Source of the DNA: Microcaldota archaeon
Lineage (GTDB): Archaea > Micrarchaeota > Micrarchaeia > Micrarchaeales > CABMGC01
Length of the DNA stretch: 60,256 bases
Direction: 5' to 3'
Assembly (NCBI GenBank): GCA_021850705.1
Contig: JAJZKU010000004.1
Coordinates: 1-60,256, forward strand
Within the stretch, counting starts at the first letter, position 1. The number at the start of each line of letters is the position of its first letter. This document shows, piece by piece, positions 47,047 through 56,500 of the stretch. Under the pieces are notes generated by a model, which was not told the DNA's origin, did no database searches, and saw nothing but the letters and a program-made list of their open reading frames with translations. The position numbers and the translations under genes were made by a program.

Positions 47047-47183
47047 CTACTAATAAATTTATCAACTAAGAATAATCTATATATCGCATTGAATATTTTA
47101 TCAATGACACATCAAGATATCAAGCTATAGAGGGTGCTGGCTAGTAAGAACTGAATCTGTATAGAATTTAGAAGGTAATATCT

Positions 47184-49292
47184 ATGGGCATATCATATTC
47201 AAGAAGTTTTATATCGATAAAAAATGATTACAAGTCAAAAGAATTATTAGTAAATACAGATGAAATCGGGGGCAAGAGTAGTTCTTTACTTATCCTGTCT
47301 GAAAGATTCAATGTTCCTAGTGGGATAATACTCACCACTGGCACCTTTGATGAATATCTAGAACAAAACGGACTATTAAAAATTCTCGAGAAGAATCAAA
47401 AGGGAAAGAGTAAACTGAAAGATCTGAACAAGGCACTGTCAAATTCTGCAATACCTGAAATCACACTCAAAAGCCTTGAAAGGAGATTAGATGAATTGGG
47501 AATGATTGGGCATCCTCTTATAGTAAGAAGTTCAGCAACAGCTGAAGACTCTGAGACAGCCAGTTTTGCAGGAAGGTTCAGAACGGTAATAAACGTAAAC
47601 GGGATAGAACAAGTGGCAAAAGCAATAAAGGAAGTGTATGACTCTGCATACAGTCCAGAAGTGATATCCTACTGCCATGAAGTCGGCATTCCTCTTAAGA
47701 AGATAAAAATGGCAGTGGTAATCCAGAAACTTATTATTGGCAGTTATTCAGGAGTTATGTTTACGCGGGATCCTGTAAATCTTGCAGACAAGACAATAAT
47801 AGAAGCAATATCTGGACTTAATGAGGGCATGGTCTCAGGAAAGATAACCCCAAGCAGATTTGTGTTTGACAACAAGGACCACAGAATAGAGTCTTCGGAT
47901 TATGTTCTGCAGAACAAGATCTTTGTGCCTGACGCTAATTGTGGCACTAGAATATCGGATCTCAATTCAGGTTCAGTCAGGAGGCTTCCAAAGGCTATTC
48001 TGTATAAGCTTGCAGAGATGGGTCTTGAGATAGAAAAAACCTTTGGATTACCTCAAGATATAGAATGGACTGTAAAAGACGGAAAAATATACATACTCCA
48101 GAGCAGGAGCATAACTACAGGAAGGAAAAATACAGCCACAAACGCGGTCACAAGCAATTCTGGAACGGCACTAATAGGCTATCCTGCATCGGCAGGAATG
48201 GCCTCAGGTAAGATAAAGAAGATAAGCGGTCCAGGTGAGAATATACCTAAGGGCATAGTGCTTGCATTGGATGTTCTCGATACCGACTACTCAACAGAAT
48301 CAGTTAAGGGTGTAAAGGCCATAGTGACACAGGATGGAGGAGTATTATCACATGCTGCCATAGTGGCAAGAGAGCTTGGAATACCATGTGTTGTGGGGGT
48401 AGAAGGCATAATGGAAAAGGTAAAGGATGGTAATAAGGTAGTGGTTGACGGGACTAACGGCGTAGTATACATGAACAGCATCTCTTCAGGAATCAGTACC
48501 GAGCGAAGAATTGATTACAGTTATCTATATGATTTTGACAGAATGTTAAAACTTGGCAAAAAGGACATATACTATGAAGAATTCGATGACAGGGTTATAT
48601 ACTACTCATATCCTGAACTTGGCAAAAATGATCTTAAAAAGTTATTCGGAAAAGCGTACCGTGAAGGCAAGGATATTAAGAGAGGCGGTGCTCCGAAGAA
48701 TTACATATGCCATAGGTATTACGAATATAAGCAGAACATGATACTTAACAGACTTACAGAGTCTGCAATAGGAGCAGCAAGATCATGCAAACCTGAACTT
48801 ATTGAAAAAGTGTCTAAAAACCTTCTAAAAGAGGCCACCAAGTGCATGAGTCAGTACGATAAAATTCCAGGGGAAGGAAGGAAAGCCTATCTGGAAAGGC
48901 TGTCAAAGCTCCTTCATGCAGAATGGTGCTATACCTTAGTAAATGAACTAATATGCGAAGGATATGGGATAACCTCATTGCAGAGAAAGCTGAATCCTAT
49001 CCTGAGCCCAATGGGAAAGGACATAAGCTATTTCCTTGATGCGGTTGACTCAAATGGCAATATTTATGTTAAAGGGCTAAGTGCAGGGCAGAGAGAGGCG
49101 CTTAACGATGCAGTTAAATACTACAGGAAACTCAAAGAGTGGCGTCTTGGATCATATCCCAAATTCAGATCAGTAGGGGCCACAGGTTCGGATTTCGAAG
49201 ATAAGTTCAAAAAGACCATATCAAAACTTTCAAAGGATGGTCAAAGCAGGGATAGGATCATGGAAGAAGCCACGCGATATATAAATCGCTAA
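47184..49292 (+). CDS. PEP synthase-like protein (ATP-grasp + phosphohistidine swivel), paralog
   Basis: IGGKSSSLLILSERFNVPSGIILT, LIVRSSATAEDSETASFAGRF, VTQDGGVLSHAAIVARELGIPCVVG. Confidence 0.87.
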   Translation: MGISYSRSFISIKNDYKSKELLVNTDEIGGKSSSLLILSERFNVPSGIILTTGTFDEYLEQNGLLKILEKNQKGKSKLKDLNKALSNSAIPEITLKSLERRLDELGMIGHPLIVRSSATAEDSETASFAGRFRTVINVNGIEQVAKAIKEVYDSAYSPEVISYCHEVGIPLKKIKMAVVIQKLIIGSYSGVMFTRDPVNLADKTIIEAISGLNEGMVSGKITPSRFVFDNKDHRIESSDYVLQNKIFVPDANCGTRISDLNSGSVRRLPKAILYKLAEMGLEIEKTFGLPQDIEWTVKDGKIYILQSRSITTGRKNTATNAVTSNSGTALIGYPASAGMASGKIKKISGPGENIPKGIVLALDVLDTDYSTESVKGVKAIVTQDGGVLSHAAIVARELGIPCVVGVEGIMEKVKDGNKVVVDGTNGVVYMNSISSGISTERRIDYSYLYDFDRMLKLGKKDIYYEEFDDRVIYYSYPELGKNDLKKLFGKAYREGKDIKRGGAPKNYICHRYYEYKQNMILNRLTESAIGAARSCKPELIEKVSKNLLKEATKCMSQYDKIPGEGRKAYLERLSKLLHAEWCYTLVNELICEGYGITSLQRKLNPILSPMGKDISYFLDAVDSNGNIYVKGLSAGQREALNDAVKYYRKLKEWRLGSYPKFRSVGATGSDFEDKFKKTISKLSKDGQSRDRIMEEATRYINR

Positions 49293-49460
49293 TCAGACGT
49301 AGAAAATTACTATACAGGCCCTGCACCAGTATAATGTCTTTGCATGTATGCAAAAGGCTAAAATAACTTATACATGAATAATAATCGGGGATACGGCTCC
49401 ATCGTATGGGCACTATTTAGCATCAATTATAACTGATGATTCTAAAAAGAGTAAAACCTG

Positions 49461-50090
49461 ATGAGTATGTATAAACACATAATCTTCGCCTTAGGAGGAG
49501 TCTTCCTTAATCTCATGGGTCAGCATTCAGGAGTGCCAAAACAGCTTTCAGAGGCACTTTCCATACCTGAAAGTGATGCAGAAAGGCTATGGAAAGAGAA
49601 CAGGGAGAAGCTCCTTACGGGAAAAGAGTCGCCAAAACAGTTTCTGGACCGTGTTGTTAAGGTAGTTTATGGCAATGCTGACATGGACGAAGTTCATTCA
49701 AGATGGAAGGCAAGTGACAGAGTGAGAGAAGATCAGATAAACTGGCAGCTTGTTGATTATGTGGAACAGCTAAAAAAGAGCGGCTACCTGATACACATGC
49801 TTACTGACACTATCGATTTAAGCAGGAAGACGGATCCAATTGTGAAGGAAATAGACAGTCATTTCCATAATGTCTTCAAATCCTATGAAGAAGGGATAAA
49901 GAAGCCTGATAAAGAAGCTTTCATCAATGCGCTCAAGAAGATCAAAGCCGAGCCTGATGAGTGCGTTTTTGTAGATGATTATGAATCAAATGTAAAAGCA
50001 GCAAGCGAACTTGGGATTACCGCAGTGCAGTTCACCACTACAGAAAACCTCAAGGAAAGTTTTGAAGAACTAGGGATAAAAATATCATAA
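49461..50090 (+). CDS. HAD-superfamily protein with substituted nucleophile (FALGG)
   Basis: IIFALGGVF (Ala for Asp), MLTDT, KKPDKEAF, CVFVDDYESNV. Confidence 0.82.
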   Translation: MSMYKHIIFALGGVFLNLMGQHSGVPKQLSEALSIPESDAERLWKENREKLLTGKESPKQFLDRVVKVVYGNADMDEVHSRWKASDRVREDQINWQLVDYVEQLKKSGYLIHMLTDTIDLSRKTDPIVKEIDSHFHNVFKSYEEGIKKPDKEAFINALKKIKAEPDECVFVDDYESNVKAASELGITAVQFTTTENLKESFEELGIKIS

Positions 50091-50185
50091 ACATGTTCAA
50101 TTAGAGAAAAATAAAGTAATGGAAACATACCATGCAAAATAACATGATCCGTATGCAAATGTTTTAGAATGGCTTAAAGCCTAAT

Positions 50186-50788
50186 GTGGGGGAAATGATA
50201 AAATTAATACTCTTTGATATGGGCGGAATAATAAACAACAACACGAGTGGAGGTTATATTGACTATCTTTGCAAGGTTTCTGGGAAGAACAAAGATGAGG
50301 TGGTAAGAGTTGTAAAACCAATTACAACAAAGCTCTCAATATCTGCAATAAGTCTTCAAGAGGCAGAAAGATTAATTGCAGAAGGACTGAGTGTAGAAAT
50401 TGGGCAAATCAAGTTCCTAGAATATTATAAAGAACATCTAAAAATAAACGATCAAAACGTGGAGTTTATCCGATTGCTTAAAAAGAAATACAAGTTGGCC
50501 AGTTTAACAAACAATGAGGAAAACAGATACAGGTATGCAGTATCACAGCTTGGCAACAATTTTTTTGATTTTGAATTCCCTTCATCAAGAATGCATTATA
50601 GGAAACCTGATAAGCGTGTATACGAGTTCGTAAAAGAAGAAACAGGATTTGAGTATAACGAGATGCTCTTCATAGAAGATACTGATGAAAACCTTTCAGT
50701 AGCAAGAGAGCTAGGAATTAACACTATACTATTTGACAATCTTTATGGCATGAAGAAGGATATGCGAAAGCTTGGGATAAAAGTATGA
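50186..50788 (+). CDS. HAD-superfamily hydrolase
   Basis: LILFDMGGIINNN, LASLTNNEE, YRKPDKRVYEF, LFIEDTDENLSVA. Confidence 0.82.
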   Translation: MGEMIKLILFDMGGIINNNTSGGYIDYLCKVSGKNKDEVVRVVKPITTKLSISAISLQEAERLIAEGLSVEIGQIKFLEYYKEHLKINDQNVEFIRLLKKKYKLASLTNNEENRYRYAVSQLGNNFFDFEFPSSRMHYRKPDKRVYEFVKEETGFEYNEMLFIEDTDENLSVARELGINTILFDNLYGMKKDMRKLGIKV

Positions 50789-50942
50789 TGATGTGCTGTT
50801 GCAAAACACATGGCTATGAAAGTAACGGCAAAACTGATTGAATTAGGATATAAAGACACTAAGGACGAATAACAACTGCCAAGAAGCTTGGAAAACAGTA
50901 AAGTTAATTATACACCTTGTATTTATTACTAATAACAATGGT

Positions 50943-51545
50943 GTGGTCATTAGGAAAGCCGATATAATATTCGCAACATCAAACAAGGGAAAGGTAGAGT
51001 TAGCCAACGAGAGGCTCAACAGGTACGGCATTAATATAACTCAGCAAACCGCTTCGGTTCAGGAAATACAATCCATTGATGTGGAAGAGGTGGCCCTGCA
51101 TAAGGCAAGACAGCTTGAAGGGATAATAAAAAAGCCCTTTTTCGTAGAGGATTCGGGTCTTTACATAGACAAGCTTAACGGTTTCCCAGGAGCGCTGCTG
51201 AAGCCTGTAATGGATACTATAAAGGATGATCATCTGCTGAAGATGCTATCAGGAGAAGAAAACAGGTCTGCATGTATAAAGAGCGTGCTGGCATATTACG
51301 ATCCTGTATCAAATACTGAAAAGCTCTTTATCGGAATCTACAAAGGCAGGATCTCAGAGGAGGAACGCGGAAATGATACGCGAGGCTGGAAAGTTTCACG
51401 CATATTCATACCTGATAACTTTGAGAAAACACTGGCAGAGATGGACGATGATGACTGGGCCAGAACTCTGGAAGAATCAAGGAAGGATGACCATTTCTAT
51501 AAGTTCGGGGAATGGTTCTCAAAAAATAACCAAGTGCCGATATGA
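50943..51545 (+). CDS. HAM1/RdgB-like NTP pyrophosphatase
   Basis: IIFATSNKGKVELANERL, PFFVEDSGLYIDKLNGFPGALLKPVMDTI. Confidence 0.88.
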   Translation: MVIRKADIIFATSNKGKVELANERLNRYGINITQQTASVQEIQSIDVEEVALHKARQLEGIIKKPFFVEDSGLYIDKLNGFPGALLKPVMDTIKDDHLLKMLSGEENRSACIKSVLAYYDPVSNTEKLFIGIYKGRISEEERGNDTRGWKVSRIFIPDNFEKTLAEMDDDDWARTLEESRKDDHFYKFGEWFSKNNQVPI

Positions 51546-52123
51546 AAATAACATTCATAACTACGAATAATGTAAAGTTCAACATCGCCTGTGATGTACT
51601 ATCCAGATACGGGATAACTGTGGAGCAGCGCAAGATGGAGCTTTCTGAACTGAAGACCATTAATTTAGACGATGTTGTAATGGACAAGGCAAAGCAGGTT
51701 GCCAAGACCTTCAAAGAGAATTTTATTGTGGATGATTCCGGTCTTTACATTGACGCTTTGGCAGATTTTCCAGGTGCTCTCTTCAAACCAACCATATATA
51801 CGCTTGGAGAAGAGAAATTCCTCAGGCTGATGAACGGTGAAAAAAACCGCAGAGCACGTTTTGTAAGCGAATTGATCTTCTATAATTCTAAAACCAATGA
51901 ATTCTCTCTTATTCCGACTATCATGACCGGGACAATTGTTGATACAGTTAGCACTGGAACCAGGCGTGTGGGCTACTCTTTAGAGAGAATATTTGTGCCA
52001 GACAGAGAGAAAAAGCCAATCGCAGAGATGGATGATAAAGAATGGGAGGCGTTATACTCCAGGACAAAGACTAAATTACACTATGAAGAACTTGGCAGGA
52101 AACTGAGCTCTGATAAAGGTTAA
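51542..52123 (+). CDS. HAM1/RdgB-like NTP pyrophosphatase, tandem paralog
   Basis: ITFITTNNVKFNIACDVL, NFIVDDSGLYIDALADFPGALFKPTIYTL; 4-nt overlap with upstream paralog. Confidence 0.88.
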   Translation: MKITFITTNNVKFNIACDVLSRYGITVEQRKMELSELKTINLDDVVMDKAKQVAKTFKENFIVDDSGLYIDALADFPGALFKPTIYTLGEEKFLRLMNGEKNRRARFVSELIFYNSKTNEFSLIPTIMTGTIVDTVSTGTRRVGYSLERIFVPDREKKPIAEMDDKEWEALYSRTKTKLHYEELGRKLSSDKG

Positions 52124-52154
52124 TACTATTAAAAAATAAATAGGAAGATTTAAG

Positions 52155-52760
52155 ATGGCCGAAGAAATCGAACTAAAATTCCTAATAAGCGATTATCACA
52201 AGGTATTCCATAGAATACTCTCTATCGGAGAACATGAAAAAACTGCATACGAATTAACGGTTATGTATGATAACGATAAGAAAACTTTATACAAAGAAGA
52301 TTCAAGGTTAAGGCTAAGGAAGATTATCGATTTAAAAGATGACAGAGAATCTTGCGAACTGAGTTATAAAAAACCTAAAACCAGGGAAGGAATAAAGATA
52401 GAAGAGGAAATAGAAGTAGAAACTTCTTCATTTAAAGATTCCGAAGAAATATTAGCCAGGTTGGGTTATCGCAGTGTCAGCAGCTACGAAAGGATAAGAG
52501 ATACCTTTAGGGTAAACACCTGCAAAGTCACCCTAGACAATTTCCCATTTGGTTATATTTTAGAGATAGAAGGAGACGAAGAAAATATTAAAAATGTAGC
52601 TAAAAGGTTAAACTTCAACCTAAAGGATAACACTACGAAATCCTGCGACGATATATATGCGGAGATATGCAAAACAAATCACAAAGAGGCAAAAAAAGAT
52701 ATTCTATTTGAAGGTTTATCATTACAAAACCTAAAAAGGCAGCATAAAACGCAATCCTGA
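52155..52760 (+). CDS. CYTH-domain protein (class IV adenylate cyclase / triphosphatase-like)
   Basis: N-terminal EIELKF (ExExK), DSRLRLRKI, CELSYKKPKT, KVTLDNFPFGYILEIEGD. Confidence 0.85.
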   Translation: MAEEIELKFLISDYHKVFHRILSIGEHEKTAYELTVMYDNDKKTLYKEDSRLRLRKIIDLKDDRESCELSYKKPKTREGIKIEEEIEVETSSFKDSEEILARLGYRSVSSYERIRDTFRVNTCKVTLDNFPFGYILEIEGDEENIKNVAKRLNFNLKDNTTKSCDDIYAEICKTNHKEAKKDILFEGLSLQNLKRQHKTQS

Positions 52761-52787
52761 TTAAATATATGTAAATGTAAGAAATGT

Positions 52788-53567
52788 ATGGTGAAACAAA
52801 TGGGAAATAAGATATCAAAGCACTTCTTTTCAAAATACAAATCTGAAGAGAGCAAGGAATACAAAAAAGACATAACGGCAAAAGTCCGTTTCATAAATAA
52901 TGCCAACAAACGCTTCCTAAAAGGCAGGGGAAGGAAGATGCTCGATGTTGGATTCGGAAATGCACCTTTGATACCATATCTGGGCAGTAAGTATGAGATA
53001 TCAGGAGTAGACATAAGCAAGGAGAATGTGGCAAAGGCAAGGAAAAACTATCCTAAACTAAAGTTCTTCAAGGCAGACATGCGAAACTTTAGGACAAACG
53101 GCAAGTATGACATAATAATATCTGTATGCGCGATTGATCACGGTGATGGCTTAAGGAAGGGACTGGGAAAGACGATCAAAAGCATGGCAAAACACCTGAA
53201 TGAGAGGGGCATTATACTGTTCGACACTCCTCTATCATTAGACAGCTGGCAGAGAGAGTCTTCATTCGAGTGCGATGGCAGGCTGATAGGCGAGAGAGGC
53301 ACAAAGTACTGTTTTGTGAATCACAGGCAATGCGGCAAGCAAAAAGGTTCAGGCTCTACCTATTCTGTCTCGATAAAAGCAAACGGCAAAGGCATATCAG
53401 TTGAGACTAGCGATATATTTCCTGCAAAATACCTTGTAGGGGTGGATCAGGTAAAGGCAATTGCAAAGAAAAATGGATTCAGGGCATATGTCTATGATGG
53501 TTGGGAAGCCAAAAGCCCAAAGAGCGGCAAATTCACCAAAGACCCTGTCTTCATACTGGCAAGATGA
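52788..53567 (+). CDS. class I SAM-dependent methyltransferase
   Basis: KMLDVGFGNAPLIPYLGSKYEISGVDISKENVAKARKNYP. Confidence 0.82.
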   Translation: MVKQMGNKISKHFFSKYKSEESKEYKKDITAKVRFINNANKRFLKGRGRKMLDVGFGNAPLIPYLGSKYEISGVDISKENVAKARKNYPKLKFFKADMRNFRTNGKYDIIISVCAIDHGDGLRKGLGKTIKSMAKHLNERGIILFDTPLSLDSWQRESSFECDGRLIGERGTKYCFVNHRQCGKQKGSGSTYSVSIKANGKGISVETSDIFPAKYLVGVDQVKAIAKKNGFRAYVYDGWEAKSPKSGKFTKDPVFILAR

Positions 53568-53678
53568 AATGCCTGTTTAATAAGCGCACTTGCGGCTAAG
53601 CAGCAGTGCAATCTCCAATATCGCTATGGAATATGGCAAACTCTTTAAATCCAACATGAGAATAAGGAGTGTGATGTT

Positions 53679-54572
53679 TTGAACTATCTGGTAGCTGTGC
53701 CGGTTGACAAGAGCCTGGCGGAATTCATAGGCAAGAAGGGTGGAGAGAACGGGATAACCTTCTACAACAGGAAAGCGGATGAGAATGTGATAGTGGCGCT
53801 CTTCCCTACGAATGCGCAGGAGAAGTTCTACGGCTTTGTGGAGAGCATGCTGCTCGCGGACCAGATAGTGATAAGCACTGCAAATGTTGACAGATTACTT
53901 GGAGAGGCGCTGATAACGGCAGAGCTGCTTGGAAAACATCTGATAATAACAGAGGAGAATGACATAAAGGCGCTTCTTGCAGGAACGGGCATAAAGGACT
54001 TTGAATTCTCCTCAAAGGAGCAGCTGCTGGAGAAGATAGCTGCATACAAGGGAAAGGACCAGGGTACAGGAGTGCGCATAGACATAGACCAGGCATTCCC
54101 TGTAAAGGGCATAGGCTCAGTGGCGCTTGGCATAGTGACAAGGGGCACCGTGAAGGTGCATGACAAGCTCATCCATAGCTCCGGAAAGGAGGTGGAGATA
54201 AAGTCAATACAGTCCCAGGATGTGGACCAGAAAGAGGCTTCAAGGGGCACGCGGGTAGGGATAGCGATGAAGGGCATAGACTCGGATGAGATGGCAAAGG
54301 GAGACATACTGTGCAATACGAGAATACCAAAGGTAAAGTCCCTAACTCTCTCAATGAAGAAGAGCGCCTTTGTGGCAGAGGAGCTAAAGGAAGGTGGCAG
54401 GTATATGATAGCAGCAAATTTCTCACACTCTATAGCATTCCTTGACAATCCAAAGGAGATGCGCTTCACGCTCGAGAAGCCGCTTGCAATTGAAAAAGGT
54501 CAGCAGGTTGCTGTATCAAGGGAGCAGCAGCCAAGGGTATTCGCAAGCGGAACGGTACTGGGAGTGGAATGA
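53679..54572 (+). CDS. EF-Tu/SelB-like protein lacking GTPase motifs
   Basis: EF-Tu domain II-like RIDIDQAFPVKGIGSVALGIVTRGTVKVHDKL...VEIKSIQSQDVDQKEASRGTRVGIAMKGIDSDEMAKGDILC; no GHVDHGKT/NKxD. Confidence 0.75.
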   Translation: MNYLVAVPVDKSLAEFIGKKGGENGITFYNRKADENVIVALFPTNAQEKFYGFVESMLLADQIVISTANVDRLLGEALITAELLGKHLIITEENDIKALLAGTGIKDFEFSSKEQLLEKIAAYKGKDQGTGVRIDIDQAFPVKGIGSVALGIVTRGTVKVHDKLIHSSGKEVEIKSIQSQDVDQKEASRGTRVGIAMKGIDSDEMAKGDILCNTRIPKVKSLTLSMKKSAFVAEELKEGGRYMIAANFSHSIAFLDNPKEMRFTLEKPLAIEKGQQVAVSREQQPRVFASGTVLGVE

Positions 54573-54633
54573 GCTCCTCCATACTATCTGAGCCAACTTA
54601 CAGGATATAATCAAGGCAACAAGGTGCATAAAG

Positions 54634-55722
54634 ATGCAGGTAAAATCCTTCCATTTTGCAGGAAAAGAGACCAAGATACCAATAGGATATGACATAATGC
54701 AGGATCTGGGGAAGATGATAGCTGAGCATGATCCTTACAGGATAGTGATAGTAACAGATACGAATGTGAAGAACCTCTATGGCGATTCGGTAAAGAAGAA
54801 GATAGAGAGCCATGGCATAGAGTGCAAGCTCATCGATTTCCATCCTGGAGAGTTCCAGAAAGCGCGTGAAGTGAAGGACAGGGTGCTTGATGAGATGCTG
54901 GGTTTTGCAACAGCCGACAGCGGGGTAGTCGGCCTTGGAGGGGGCATAGTGCTCGATGTTGCAGGATATGCCGCATGCGAATACTTCCGTGAGAAGCTCA
55001 AGTTCTTCGCCGTACCTACTACTCTAATGGCTGCGCATGATGCTGCGATAGGTGCAAAGAATGCGCTAAACTCCCGTTTCGCAAAACACTCATACGGTGT
55101 CTACTACGCGCCTGAATTTGTCTTTGTGGATGCCAAAGCACTCCAATCCCTTAATCAGAGGGAGACGAGGAACGGGCTGATAGAGAGCATAAAGCATGCG
55201 ATGGCACAGGACCTTGGCTTTCTCGACTACCTGCTCTCCCTTCCAGACGATCTGAAGCTCTCAAAGGAGCAGCTGCTCAAGGTCATTGAGCGTACAATAG
55301 ACCTCAAGCTGGAATGCATGGCAGGGGATGAGTATGAGATGTTCAATCCTGTATTGCACCTCGGGCACACTCTCGGTCATCAGATAGAATTCCATTCTAA
55401 TTTCCAACTTACTCACGGAGAGGCGCTCTCCTTGGGAATAAGAGCGGAAGCCTCTCTTTCAAATAAGCTGGGCATGCTCTCCCAGGATGATGTAAAAAGG
55501 ATATACTCTGTCTTTGAAAGAATCGGTGCACCTGCAAAATTGCCCAATCCTTCAAGCGAACTGTTCTCAAGTATCATAGACAGTCTTAAGTACGACAACA
55601 AAAGGACAAGGAGGGGGACACCCTTCTTCCTTCTAAAGAAGCTTGGAGCTCCGCCTGTCCTTGTGAATGAGGATGAGATTCCAAGGGAGCAGATACTCAG
55701 CTGTCTGAACTCCATATGCTGA
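54634..55722 (+). CDS. 3-dehydroquinate synthase family (sugar-phosphate cyclase-like) protein
   Basis: GLGGGIVLDVAGYAA, AVPTTLMAAHDAAIGAKNALN, LIESIKHAM, LHLGHTLGHQIE, HGEALSLGI. Confidence 0.8.
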   Translation: MQVKSFHFAGKETKIPIGYDIMQDLGKMIAEHDPYRIVIVTDTNVKNLYGDSVKKKIESHGIECKLIDFHPGEFQKAREVKDRVLDEMLGFATADSGVVGLGGGIVLDVAGYAACEYFREKLKFFAVPTTLMAAHDAAIGAKNALNSRFAKHSYGVYYAPEFVFVDAKALQSLNQRETRNGLIESIKHAMAQDLGFLDYLLSLPDDLKLSKEQLLKVIERTIDLKLECMAGDEYEMFNPVLHLGHTLGHQIEFHSNFQLTHGEALSLGIRAEASLSNKLGMLSQDDVKRIYSVFERIGAPAKLPNPSSELFSSIIDSLKYDNKRTRRGTPFFLLKKLGAPPVLVNEDEIPREQILSCLNSIC

Positions 55723-55785
55723 TTCATGAATTAAAGAAAGAGATTATACTAACCTTATCCTGACAAATTAATAAAATACTGGAAT

Positions 55786-56160
55786 TCATACTATAGAAAC
55801 TTTGAATTCAGGAAACAGCTTCTTTATTTCCTTAAAGTCTTTATCCATTGTAAATAATCTGATCTTGTTTGCCATTGCAGAAGCGGCTATGTAAACATCA
55901 TTTTCATTTACCGTTTTGCCTGCCTTTCTAAGTTTTACAAAAATTTCAGATGCCTTTAATATTATGGGATTGGAGAAATTGATAGTTTCAAAAGCTCCTT
56001 CCAAAAGAAGTTTCTGCTCTTCTGGATTTTTCTTGTATCTTATGTACTCATATATGCTCAACACGTTTATATGGCACTCATTTTCAAGAATTTGTTTGTC
56101 CCCATCTCTATCAAAGATGTCTATTAGTATGCTTGTATCTAAAATAACTTTCTCGGCCAT
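55786..56160 (-). CDS. VapC-like PIN-domain toxin
   Basis: VILDTSILIDIFD; NENDVYIAASAMANKIRLFTMDKDF. Confidence 0.88.
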   Translation of the reverse strand: MAEKVILDTSILIDIFDRDGDKQILENECHINVLSIYEYIRYKKNPEEQKLLLEGAFETINFSNPIILKASEIFVKLRKAGKTVNENDVYIAASAMANKIRLFTMDKDFKEIKKLFPEFKVSIV

Positions 56161-56378
56161 CCATACACCTTCCTATCTTTCAAAAGCTCTTCTAACGTAA
56201 CCTTATTCTCTTTTTTATTTGCCTCAAGCAGCCTTTTCATAGAAAGCTGCTTTAATAATCTCTTATAATTAACGATAAGTTTATCCACCGCATCATCCAT
56301 ATTCCTAGTCTCAAGCTCCTCCTTTAGCTTCAATAATTCATCGTATGTTTCATTTGATATTGCTATTGTCTTTACCAT
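56139..56378 (-). CDS. VapB-like antitoxin
   Basis: KTIAISNETYDELLKLKEELETRNMDDAVDKLI; overlaps 5' end of vapC. Confidence 0.8.
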   Translation of the reverse strand: MVKTIAISNETYDELLKLKEELETRNMDDAVDKLIVNYKRLLKQLSMKRLLEANKKENKVTLEELLKDRKVYGWPRKLF

Positions 56379-56468
56379 AGTATCGATTATCTATAGAATT
56401 ATAAGTTTATAAATTATTACTTTTCCTGCTTGCCTTCCAAGTATAAGCTTTATATATCTAATGTATTA

Positions 56469-56484
56469 TAATGTCATAACATTA
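56469..56484. promoter_or_regulatory. palindromic operator candidate taatgt-cata-acatta
   Basis: 6-bp perfect arms 17 nt upstream of the RHH protein start. Confidence 0.4.
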
Positions 56485-56500
56485 CAATATATGTGATAAG

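Noticed and set aside
53828-54469. Minus-strand 213-aa ORF
   Set aside because: Antisense to the EF-Tu/SelB-like gene, which shows real family motifs.
55786-56378. VapBC as a novel system
   Set aside because: A standard PIN-domain toxin with small antitoxin; listed as a feature, not a finding.
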